Assembly (NCBI RefSeq): GCF_002005305.1
Contig: NZ_CP014782.1
Location: 2,480,001 to 2,544,000 of the forward strand
Direction of reading: 5' to 3'
Source: Shewanella psychrophila
GTDB taxonomy: Bacteria; Pseudomonadota; Gammaproteobacteria; Enterobacterales; Shewanellaceae
DNA length: 64,000 nucleotides
The notes beneath the pieces are model-generated. The model was not told the origin of the DNA. It was given only the letters and a program-made list of their open reading frames with translations, and searched no databases. The position numbers were made by a program, and so were the translations under genes. This document shows, piece by piece, positions 1 to 7,975 of this stretch; the first letter of the stretch is position 1, and the number at the start of each line of letters is the position of its first letter.

Positions 1-280
1 GATGGCTATACTCTCTTTTCGCTTAACGTAAACAAAATACAATCTAGCCATCGGTGACAATTAGCCACACCTTATCGTCGTTTACGTTCAAGGTGGTCAC
101 AATAAGTCTTTAACTCTATAGGGAAATCTGCATTCACAACTTTGCTATCTTGGTTATTTACTGTTTATTTTAATAAGAGTTAAGCCAGTTCCCCTCCCAC
201 CATTAACATATCTACTGAGCCGAACTGTTAAGTTCATATCTGCCACAAGCCTAAAAAAGATGGTTTTCTTTACAGTTGGT
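1..280. other. Left-edge region with no recognisable gene
   Basis: I see no convincing reading frame, RNA gene or strong hairpin here. The stretch is AT-rich and lies downstream of the frameshifted protease gene on the minus strand. It may hold that gene's terminator, but I could not identify one. Confidence 0.4.
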
Positions 281-520
281 CTAGATGCAATGGACTCTGT
301 AAAAATGATCCCCGTATAAGATGTCACCAAACCCGTTACGATATGGAACTGTATGCTCTTTAAAAAAGTATTTTTCGCCCTTTATAGTAAGTTGAATATC
401 TTTACCTAGATTGTATGGGCGACCATCTAAGTCTCGAATATGGCTGTACCAAGTCCGAGAATTTATCGTGTTAAATTCAGCTGAGAATCCGATAGGAATC
501 GTTCTTTCGAGCACCCCCCC
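281..520 (-). pseudogene. Out-of-frame C-terminal tail of the adjacent serine protease gene
   Basis: This minus-strand frame continues the protease sequence after a shift at a run of seven G (minus strand) at 514-520. In the protease frame translation ends soon after with residues that look random (ARKNDSYRILS). In this frame the sequence reads on naturally as GVLERTIPIGFSAEFN and runs about 80 residues to a stop at 281. Removing one G from the run joins the two halves seamlessly. The tail is aromatic and polar, with no recognised motif. I infer a frameshift mutation, a homopolymer sequencing error, or a phase-variable tract. Confidence 0.65.
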
Positions 521-1490
521 AGTTTTCACTGCCATAAGGTTGATAGTAGGCCTGCGCAACAACTTTTTCATTGCAGCGATTTTCTATATGGATATAAACT
601 TTCTTCGTTGTTTTGAAATCAACAGCTTCAAATAGCTTCACTTTATCTGGACGTTTCGAAATAATATAATTTATATCTTCAATAACCTTATTTGAAAACA
701 GTACAGCTTCACCAATTTCGCCATTCATAGAAGAGGTCGAAACGATGCCTACGACGTGATGAGTTGACTCTGGCGTTTCAATTATTACACCCGCGCCACT
801 TGCGCCAGAATAGACTCTGCAGTTGATTTGACCTATAAACGGTTTATATTTTTTTAGTTCGCACTTCTGGTGCCAGAGAGTATTGCCTTCCTTATCTCCG
901 GGGTAACTTAATAAGGTGACGGGGACTTTCTGTTCGATTAATACTTTATCTTGAGAAACCGGTTCTATGTAGCCAAATTGCTTACCTGAACCTTTTCGGT
1001 TTTTACTACTCATTACTCTCAAAATTGCTAAATCAGTTTTTTGGGTGTCGTTATTGAGTGAAACTGTGCCATTAGGAAATTGCAGAACATTCTTATAATC
1101 TTCGAGAGTATATTGCTTATGAATCCACCCCTCTTCTATAAAAACTCTCGTTCGTTGTTGTCGACCTTTTCCGAGGTACTGAGGAATAAATTCGATATTA
1201 AGAACTGGTGCAGCTCTAAGATGATCAAAAACACAGTGTGCTGCAGTCATAATATAGTCCTCTGCGATAAGTACCGCAGAGCACCTTACTTCTATATTTT
1301 TACTAAAGCGATTTCTTGTAATGATCAAGCTACCAACACTTGAAGCATGTGAATAATCATCAATATCTTTGACTTGAACTCGTAGATTTTCATTTTCTTT
1401 ATCTACTGAAAAGCTTTCACCAACACTGTACTGACAAATAAAAAATAAGCACAACGATATTGTAATTTTTAATAATTTCATAACTTTCAC
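477..1490 (-). CDS. Secreted trypsin-like serine protease (S1 family), 3' end frameshifted
   Basis: Probable exported endopeptidase with a chymotrypsin/V8-like fold. A signal peptide occupies about residues 1-24. The triad is visible as His85 in TAAHC, Asp153 in KTDLAIL and Ser231 in SGASGAG. The reading frame starts with GTG at 1490, but an ATG nine bases inside (1481, MKLLKITIS) is an equally good start. The GTG overlaps the stop of the upstream membrane protein by one base, so the two genes are probably co-transcribed. The catalytic domain is complete. After about residue 325 the frame slips at a G homopolymer and loses a C-terminal domain of about 80 residues that is still readable in another frame. 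Substrate unknown. Confidence 0.8.
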   Translation of the reverse strand: MKVMKLLKITISLCLFFICQYSVGESFSVDKENENLRVQVKDIDDYSHASSVGSLIITRNRFSKNIEVRCSAVLIAEDYIMTAAHCVFDHLRAAPVLNIEFIPQYLGKGRQQRTRVFIEEGWIHKQYTLEDYKNVLQFPNGTVSLNNDTQKTDLAILRVMSSKNRKGSGKQFGYIEPVSQDKVLIEQKVPVTLLSYPGDKEGNTLWHQKCELKKYKPFIGQINCRVYSGASGAGVIIETPESTHHVVGIVSTSSMNGEIGEAVLFSNKVIEDINYIISKRPDKVKLFEAVDFKTTKKVYIHIENRCNEKVVAQAYYQPYGSENWGGARKNDSYRILS

Positions 1491-1936
1491 TATTTACTAA
1501 TGCTCAACCTACCGAGGTCAGCTTGATAGATTGCCCAATCATGAACTTCCTTCAACTTGATTTTTGCAACTGACATTGAAATAAAAAATGCTAACGGAGT
1601 TAGTAAATATAATAACGGTGAACTGCCCAGTAAAGCGCATCCAACTATATGGGCTAATGCCCCTATAGCACCAACGGGCAACCTGTGTTTGTGCCGATAT
1701 GTTCTACCTACAAAACGTGAAAAAATACCTATGACTGTTGGTGGGAGGGCTAGCAATAAAATAAAGTGGCCACCAATAAGCGCAAATACAAAGTACAAAA
1801 GCATAGCAGGTAAAGCACCTATTAGAGCTCCGAAGATTGCACCTTTAGGGTTTTCATTTTGACTAATTTCTGCATAGGCCTCTTCCATTTCCTCTTGCTT
1901 ATATCTCACGGTACCACTCCCAAACGTCACATACAC
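1490..1936 (-). CDS. Small polytopic membrane protein of unknown function
   Basis: A 148-residue protein with a short charged N-terminus and about four hydrophobic segments (roughly residues 33-52, 55-75, 87-101 and 104-122), so an inner-membrane protein. Gly-rich and Pro-rich helices are visible (GAIFGALIGALPAML). I recognise no family. It lies directly upstream of the serine protease with a one-base stop/start overlap, which implies one transcript. A second possible start is the Met at residue 17 (MEEAYAE). A role linked to the protease is inferred from position only. Confidence 0.6.
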   Translation of the reverse strand: MYVTFGSGTVRYKQEEMEEAYAEISQNENPKGAIFGALIGALPAMLLYFVFALIGGHFILLLALPPTVIGIFSRFVGRTYRHKHRLPVGAIGALAHIVGCALLGSSPLLYLLTPLAFFISMSVAKIKLKEVHDWAIYQADLGRLSISK

Positions 1937-2138
1937 CGTTACAAAGATGACAACAGAAAAAACATAAAGGCAACATCACCTCAATCAATTAACAACAAGG
2001 AACAACTATTCAATGAACTGGATAAATCATCTGATGAGTGAGTAACCTCCGCCAAAAAGCTCCATCTGTATTAGAAAAAATAAATCGAGCCAAAGAATAA
2101 ATCGGAAAACAAAAAAGACAGGACAGCCATATCTTTTC

Positions 2139-2378
2139 TCAAACGAATCAAGCCGTGAGGTGGATTACCAGATCTGGGCAGGCCCAGCACTAGGTGCATT
2201 CAATCAGTGGACTGAAGACTGTTGCTTAGATAACTACCAAGACCGTAACGCCGTCGATGTGGCCAAGCATCTGATGTACGACGCTGCTTATCTTAACCGC
2301 GTTAACAGCCTCACCTCACAAGGTGTGAAGCTGCCAACTCAGTTATTGCGCTGGAAGCCGACTCAGAGAATAGTTTAG
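2139..2378 (+). pseudogene. pfaD: Orphan C-terminal remnant of pfaD (PUFA synthase enoyl reductase)
   Basis: From about 2139 the frame reads SNESSREVDYQIW and then GPALGAFNQW, DNYQDRNAVDVAKHLMY, AAYLNRVNSL and QLLRWKPTQR. From memory this matches the extreme C-terminus of Shewanella PfaD almost residue for residue. PfaD is the 2-nitropropane-dioxygenase-like enoyl reductase of the eicosapentaenoate (EPA) synthase. Only about 80 of more than 500 residues remain; the FMN-binding barrel and all other pfa genes are absent. Upstream (about 1990-2138) I see only short, frame-shifted patches that might be further debris. GTG at 2160 opens the longest frame, but this is not a functional gene. Confidence 0.8.
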
Positions 2379-2494
2379 GCCAAGAAGCTACGAGGGAAAA
2401 GCAGTTTCGAGTTGCGAGGAAAGCATCAAAAATGTCAGCCTTGAGCGGTTCTTAGAAAAAATAAGCGGTAAGCTTTAAGTTCACAGCTGAAAAT

Positions 2495-2546
2495 AAAAAG
2501 CCATCAAGCACATCTAGTTTAGATCTAGAGCTGCCGATGGCTTTTT
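2495..2546 (-). terminator. Rho-independent terminator downstream of the TonB receptor
   Basis: An 11-bp perfect stem, AAAAAGCCATC at 2495-2505 pairing with GATGGCTTTTT at 2536-2546, encloses a loop of about 30 bases. Both flanks carry A/T tracts, so it can work in either direction. It could end the receptor transcript (minus) and any read-through from the pfaD remnant (plus). Confidence 0.7.
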
Positions 2547-2555
2547 AGTTATAAA

Positions 2556-2579
2556 GACTAATACCAATTGGTATTAGTC
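2556..2579. repeat. 24-bp perfect palindrome with ATACCAATTGGTAT core
   Basis: A perfect inverted repeat (GACTAATACCAA followed by TTGGTATTAGTC) between the terminator and the stop of the TonB receptor. The core matches the ends of the MITE-like element at 18107-18361 and related motifs at 22597-22608 and 53792-53805. It may be a minimal relic of the same repeat family. Confidence 0.65.
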
Positions 2580-2587
2580 AGTTGAAG

Positions 2588-5134
2588 CTAGAAGTTAAAG
2601 TTAACTTTTGCCGTATAGGTCCTACCGTCGAAACCATATGGCAATGCGCGAACCGGATACTTGAATGCTTGATTAGTAATAAAATCGAGTGATTCATTGG
2701 CTCCTAATTCGTCTGGAGTGATATCGAAGATATTATTGATACCGGCAGAGAAGCTCAGAGACTCAGTGAACTGGTATTCAATATTGATATCAACCAAAAC
2801 AGCCGCTTCCACTATGCTGGTGGGCAAAAATGACCCTGTTGGCGATAGCTCGTCGGGTAAACCAATATGATCATTCCCAAAATAGGTGACGTTGGTTTCT
2901 CCGAAGTAGTTAGCTCTGATCATACCGCGCCAATCATTCTTATTGTAATCGAAGGTTAAGGTCGCACGCTCTTTAGGCTGACCATCGGTTAAAAAGCTGC
3001 GCTGGAGATCATCGAGTGCCACATCTTCAGGTATTCCTTCGGCCGCATTAACACTGTCTATCTCAGTTTCATTAAGGTTACCCGCCAGTGTGGCATTGAA
3101 GTCACCTTCGAACATTTCGGTCCTATAGGTCACAATCAGATCTAAGCCTTGGGTCGTCGAATTGACCGAATTAGAGAAGTAGTTAGCCTGATCAGCCCCG
3201 GTAGCATTTAATGCCGCCACGGCTTCAGGGCTAAAGGCAACATCTTCGGCTGTAAGTAAGCTGCCCAAAGTGATCCTGTCTTTAATCTTAACCTTATAAG
3301 CATCTAAGGTGACCGAGATATCTTCTGTCGCATTAAAAACAAAACCAAGGCTTAAGTTTTCAGAGGATTCGAGCTCTAAGCTCTCAACACCTAATGCCGA
3401 CGGGAAAGCAGAACCAGCTGTGGCGGTGAATGAATCGGACAGGACTCCCCCAGGACCTAAGTTAGTCGTATAGGCAGTATAAGCACTTTGCTGCAGAGAC
3501 GGCGCTCTAAAGCCAGTAGATACAGCGCCGCGAAAAGCAAAGTCATCGGTGACTTCATAGCGAGATGATACTTTCCACACCAGATCACTACCCGCATCTG
3601 AAAAATCTTCGAATCTAGCCGCCGTCCCCAAAGACCATACATCCGTTAATTGAGTCTCAAGGTCAAGATAGAAGGCATAGCTATTACGATCGGCTTTACC
3701 CGCAGCATCAGGCCTCAACCCCGGGTATGCCTGAAAACCACAACCAGCATACACATCCGGATCCATCACCGATGGGAAAGCGCTGTCAGCATTAGACATA
3801 CCACAGGAATAGGATGCCAATTCACCCGCAACGATTTCATAGTTTTCGCTACGGTATTCGGTGCCGAACGCGACATATAGAGGCTCATCCCAACCGATAT
3901 CGACAAAGCCGTTAATGTCGGCATTCAATGTCGTCTGATCGAAACGAAAGCCACCGGAATAACCCGATGTAGGACCTGAGTTAGCGGCAATATCTGCATC
4001 GCTGGCGCTAGGATTATTATAAAGATATTCGGCAGCATAGGACGCATTGATGCTATTTCTGGAATCAAAGTCATAACGGTTTTGACCATAAACACCAGAG
4101 ACATCAAACTGCCAGTCATCATTGATGTCACCACGGACGCCTGCGGCGACAGAGATGTCCTGTGTTTCATTATAAATACGCGGCAAAAAGCCATCAGGGT
4201 ACACTTGAGCAATGTTTTTAGACGCCTCATTGAAGTTTCTCCAAAAGCCATTGCCTAATGCCGTACGATTTGAATAACCACCAAAAGAGTAAAGCTCCAC
4301 ATCCCCCACTGGCATCATGGCATTATAGAAAACCGACTGAAATTCAGAGGCAGCATTACCTTGCCCCCAACGAACATCATCAGACAGAGTGCCTGAAGCG
4401 ATAGTCGATGAACCACCAATGTCGGGTTGGGCGCGATTAGTGCCATCGTCATCTCGATATTCTAAAGACAAGTTGATAAAACCGCCGTCATCACCAAGAT
4501 CAAACCCGGTATTGAGTCCGACAGAATAGTTGTCACCATCACCTTCCCCCGTAGTACCTCCTTGCAAGTAACCCGATGTCTCACCTGTGGTGTCCTTGAG
4601 TGATAGGTTTATCACACCGGCTATGGCATCTGAGCCATATTGCGCCGCGGCGCCATCGCGTAGTACCTGTACATCTTTAAGGGCGATAAGTGGAATTGCA
4701 TTCATGTCGGTACCTGCAGCGCCAGCACCAACTGTACCGTTGAGGCCAAAAATAGCCTGATTATGGCGACGCTTACCATTGATTAACACTAAGGTTTGAT
4801 CCGGCTGAAGCCCCCGCAATGTAGCCGGACGAAACAGATCTGAGCCATCAGATACTTGAGTTCGACTGAAATTGAATGATGGGACACTCGCCTGCAGGCT
4901 CTGACCTAATTCAGTAAACCCGCCCCGGCTGAGGCTTTCTGCGCTGATAATGTCGACGGGAACAGCAGATTCAGTAGCCGTACGACTAGAAACTCGGCTA
5001 CCTAACACGGATATTTTTTCTACGTTCGCATCCAGTTGTTCTACTGCGACTGTTTCAGCGTAAAGGTTGGTACTCATTAAAGCTAAAGTAATTGCTAGCG
5101 CTAAACCATCTGGTTGAAATCTTGTTTTTTTCAT
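2588..5134 (-). CDS. TonB-dependent outer-membrane receptor
   Basis: An 848-residue receptor: signal peptide at about 1-26 ending ALMSTNLYA, then a plug domain at about 50-190 (LRGLQPDQTLVLINGKRRH, DGAAAQYGSDAIAGVINL) and a large beta-barrel that ends with the aromatic C-terminal signature NFNF. These receptors import scarce nutrients across the outer membrane using TonB-ExbBD energy. A good ribosome site (GGAAG) precedes the ATG. No Fur box or dedicated enzyme neighbour identifies the substrate. The plug type resembles receptors used for peptides, sugars or other organics in Alteromonadales rather than classical siderophore receptors; this is inference. Confidence 0.9.
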   Translation of the reverse strand: MKKTRFQPDGLALAITLALMSTNLYAETVAVEQLDANVEKISVLGSRVSSRTATESAVPVDIISAESLSRGGFTELGQSLQASVPSFNFSRTQVSDGSDLFRPATLRGLQPDQTLVLINGKRRHNQAIFGLNGTVGAGAAGTDMNAIPLIALKDVQVLRDGAAAQYGSDAIAGVINLSLKDTTGETSGYLQGGTTGEGDGDNYSVGLNTGFDLGDDGGFINLSLEYRDDDGTNRAQPDIGGSSTIASGTLSDDVRWGQGNAASEFQSVFYNAMMPVGDVELYSFGGYSNRTALGNGFWRNFNEASKNIAQVYPDGFLPRIYNETQDISVAAGVRGDINDDWQFDVSGVYGQNRYDFDSRNSINASYAAEYLYNNPSASDADIAANSGPTSGYSGGFRFDQTTLNADINGFVDIGWDEPLYVAFGTEYRSENYEIVAGELASYSCGMSNADSAFPSVMDPDVYAGCGFQAYPGLRPDAAGKADRNSYAFYLDLETQLTDVWSLGTAARFEDFSDAGSDLVWKVSSRYEVTDDFAFRGAVSTGFRAPSLQQSAYTAYTTNLGPGGVLSDSFTATAGSAFPSALGVESLELESSENLSLGFVFNATEDISVTLDAYKVKIKDRITLGSLLTAEDVAFSPEAVAALNATGADQANYFSNSVNSTTQGLDLIVTYRTEMFEGDFNATLAGNLNETEIDSVNAAEGIPEDVALDDLQRSFLTDGQPKERATLTFDYNKNDWRGMIRANYFGETNVTYFGNDHIGLPDELSPTGSFLPTSIVEAAVLVDINIEYQFTESLSFSAGINNIFDITPDELGANESLDFITNQAFKYPVRALPYGFDGRTYTAKVNFNF

Positions 5135-5623
5135 ACTACTTCCATTTTTTATTATAAGGTCTCAAGCGCTCAATTTATTTAATCAGTTCAAAAGACTATT
5201 TATCGATGAATATCATCCTTTTTCTACCCACCAAAACTCGACTAGGTCTCAAGAAACTTATGCACTTTAAGTAGATATAATGTCAACAGGTTTATCACAA
5301 AAACAAACAAATGACACATTGCCACAACATAAGATTCATTAAGTAGTGACTCTACCGATGATACAAATACTAAAAAACCATCGAAGGTAGAGCTAATTTC
5401 ATACTAGGCTCCTCCCATATAACCCTCAAAATTCATTCAGATATCCCACAATGTGGCAGTTCAAATTATAGACAGCCCAAAAAAACCACTATATGTTGAG
5501 ATCTAAGCTGACAGTTGTGACAGCTTTTTCTAAATATTTGGCTTAATAAAAACAGGAACGTTGGCGTTAAAAATAGATAAATAAAAACAATTGCACAGCA
5601 ACCAGAAAGGAGTCGAAGTAGAC
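5135..5623. other. Divergent promoter region between TonB receptor and NCS2 permease
   Basis: About 490 bases separate two divergently transcribed genes. The stretch is AT-rich, with several A-tracts but no open frame of note. I could not pick out a confident operator; no PurR-like palindrome is evident. Confidence 0.5.
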
Positions 5624-7021
5624 ATGAGTACATCACCTAAGAATAGTGACTTATTATACGGACTGCATGATCGTCCCGAACCATTAAAAGCCTTATTTGC
5701 CGCTTTTCAGCATATCTTGGCCAGTTTTGTCGGCATTACCACCCCAGCATTGATCATCGGTGGTGTTCTCGGTTTAGGCAGTGAACTGCCTTACCTTATT
5801 TCCATGGCCCTATTTGTTTCCGGTGTGGGCACATTTATACAAGCAAAGCGCTTCGGTCCGGTTGGTTCGGGTCTATTGTGTGTTCAGGGAACGAGTTTTG
5901 CTTTTCTAAGTGCTGTTTTAGCTGCAGGCTTTATTGTCAAAAACAGAGGGGGAAGTTCAGAAGATATTTTAGCCATGATTTTCGGGGTTTGTTTCTTTGC
6001 TTCGTTTGTAGAGATGTTTTTAAGCAGAATCATTCATAAACTTCAACATGTCATAACTCCTGTCGTTACAGGCATAGTTATCACCACTATCGGTTTATCC
6101 TTAATAAAAGTCGGCATGACAGATATTGCAGGGGGATTTGGTAACGAAGAGATAGGAGCTGCCAAGTATCTGATTGTTGGTGGAGTGACCTTAGCCACCA
6201 TTATTGCTATTAATCGTTTTAGCAATCCAGTGCTACGTCTATCCGGTATCATGATCGGTATGCTAGTGGGTTATGTTACCGCTTTTTTTATGGGGATGGT
6301 AAATTTTCACATACCAGATGTGCCCATAATTTCAGTACCACTCCCTTTTAAATATGGATTTAATTTTGATTTCGCTGCGTTTATTCCGGTGGCTATTATC
6401 TCTGTGGTCACCGCCATTGAAACAACCGGTGATTTGACGGCAAACTCTATGGTTTCTAAAGAACCAACTCAAGGTCCGCTTTATATTAAGCGTATTAAAG
6501 GCGGAGTGTTAGGCGATGGCGTAAACTCTTGTTTGGCAGCGACATTTGGTAGCTTTCCTATGTCGACATTCAGTCAGAACAATGGTGTGATCCAGCTCAC
6601 TGGAGTTGCCAGTCGCTATATTGCGTTTTATATCGCAGGCTTGTTTGTTTTGCTAGGACTATTTCCGGTTATTGGCGCGGTTTTACAAACATTGCCTAAG
6701 CCAGTTTTAGGAGGAGCCACATTAGTTATGTTTGGTACTGTTGCATCGGCAGGGATTCGAATTTTAGCGACGGCTAAACTGGATCGTCGTGACCTTCTTA
6801 TCATGGCAGTCTCTTTTGGCTTAGGTCTTGGTGTCATTGCAGTGCCAGAGGTAACAAACTCTTTCTCACCCCTATTTAAAAGTATATTCAGCTCATCTGT
6901 TACTGTTGCGGGGATATCAGCTATTTTAATGAGTTTGATTATTCCTCAAGAAAAAAATAAACAAGTACAGGAAAACACATCAGAACAACTCATTGATGAT
7001 AAAGAAGCAAATACAGCTTAA
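5624..7021 (+). CDS. NCS2-family xanthine/uracil permease (XanP/XanQ-like)
   Basis: An inner-membrane nucleobase:cation symporter with about 14 membrane segments, 465 residues from the chosen ATG. Family signatures are FQHILASFVGITTPALIIGG near the N-terminus, AIETTGDLTAN in the middle, and the substrate-site segment FSQNNGVIQLTGVASR, which resembles the xanthine branch (XanP/XanQ) more than UraA. A longer frame opens with TTG at 5591, but AAAGGAG at 5606-5612 is placed for ATG 5624. The C-terminus is a charged cytosolic tail. The likely role is purine-base uptake. No purine catabolic genes lie nearby. Confidence 0.85.
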   Translation: MSTSPKNSDLLYGLHDRPEPLKALFAAFQHILASFVGITTPALIIGGVLGLGSELPYLISMALFVSGVGTFIQAKRFGPVGSGLLCVQGTSFAFLSAVLAAGFIVKNRGGSSEDILAMIFGVCFFASFVEMFLSRIIHKLQHVITPVVTGIVITTIGLSLIKVGMTDIAGGFGNEEIGAAKYLIVGGVTLATIIAINRFSNPVLRLSGIMIGMLVGYVTAFFMGMVNFHIPDVPIISVPLPFKYGFNFDFAAFIPVAIISVVTAIETTGDLTANSMVSKEPTQGPLYIKRIKGGVLGDGVNSCLAATFGSFPMSTFSQNNGVIQLTGVASRYIAFYIAGLFVLLGLFPVIGAVLQTLPKPVLGGATLVMFGTVASAGIRILATAKLDRRDLLIMAVSFGLGLGVIAVPEVTNSFSPLFKSIFSSSVTVAGISAILMSLIIPQEKNKQVQENTSEQLIDDKEANTA

Positions 7022-7058
7022 CTCATTGGCCTTAAATCTAGTCTGAGATGAAGTTCGA

Positions 7059-7098
7059 TTAAGAGGTTGAAGTATTTAAACCTCTTAAGTCATTATTT
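7059..7098 (+). terminator. Hairpin downstream of the NCS2 permease
   Basis: A 10-bp perfect stem, TTAAGAGGTT (7059-7068) with AACCTCTTAA (7079-7088), about 40 bases after the stop, followed by a modest T-containing stretch. Likely a weak intrinsic terminator. Confidence 0.5.
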
Positions 7099-7141
7099 GA
7101 AGTGGAGTCGTCACCTTAAAAGGGCTGAACAAGGTAGGGGT

Positions 7142-7689
7142 TCAATCTGCTAACTGAGTACTTTCCAGCTCATCGGCTGCAATAGCTCTAAAGTTGATCC
7201 CCCCTTGGGCGACACTGATTTCCGTATTACAGCTTACTGGTGATTGGTCTATTTTCTCACATCGATTAAACTCAATCTTGTAGGCTTTATTGTTGATGGC
7301 ATCAGCGAGTTCTGCACAGCTCATAGGATTAAGTGCCTGTTCTTTAAAGCAAAGCTTCTGTTTATATTGCTCGCCTTCTTTACCAGCAACAAGGTATTCC
7401 CAGTCATCTCCCCAAGAATCGATACTTAAGGTGTGCTCAACACCATGAATATTTACTTTTATTTGCGGGCCAATTTTAATTCCGTAGTCTAAGTGATTAA
7501 TCGCATAGACTCTTAGATAGCAAGCTGTGACATCACTTTCAAGCGCATCCTCATCAACCACCACTTATGGGTAGAAGAAGGCTCTAAACTGACTTCAGTC
7601 ACTGTATCAACTTGAAACGTCACATCTTTCTGACAACCAGCTACAAAAACCACCATCAACACTAGCGTAACAACCCCAGGATTAATCAT
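7142..7689 (-). pseudogene. Frameshifted small lipoprotein gene
   Basis: Reading from ATG 7689 gives MINPGVVTLVLMVVFVAGC, a clear lipoprotein signal with lipobox VAGC, followed by QKDVTFQVDTVTEVSLEPSS and THKW. Near 7562-7567 (minus ..AAGTGGTGGTT..) the frame breaks. The rest, beginning VVDEDALESDVTACYLRVYA, continues in another frame to a stop at 7142. One missing base restores a lipoprotein of about 182 residues. The downstream part has four Cys and no family I recognise. Either half alone is unlikely to work: the first lacks the domain, the second lacks the export signal. Confidence 0.75.
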
Positions 7690-7975
7690 AACAAGGCGAC
7701 TCTATTGTAATTATTTGTATCGGAGAATAACAGAAACTGATGATGATACTCTAAAGATTACATTTACTTACAAAGTGTCATAATTACCTGCACATTCTAC
7801 ATAAAGTGATTTTTTTAGTGAATAGATTCACAGTTATGAATATTGAAAGGGAATGACTCGGATTTGATGATGAACGTAAGTTAGATAAACCAAAATTATT
7901 TTTTAAAAACCAGTAAATACTACTTTATGAGTAACCAAAAGAGAAGGTTCTCCCTAGATTACTCATCTTTGCGGC
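7690..7975. other. AT-rich intergenic region
   Basis: Lies between the start of the frameshifted lipoprotein gene and the stop of the acylase gene. I see no conserved frame and no strong hairpin. It should contain the lipoprotein promoter and the acylase 3' end. Confidence 0.4.
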
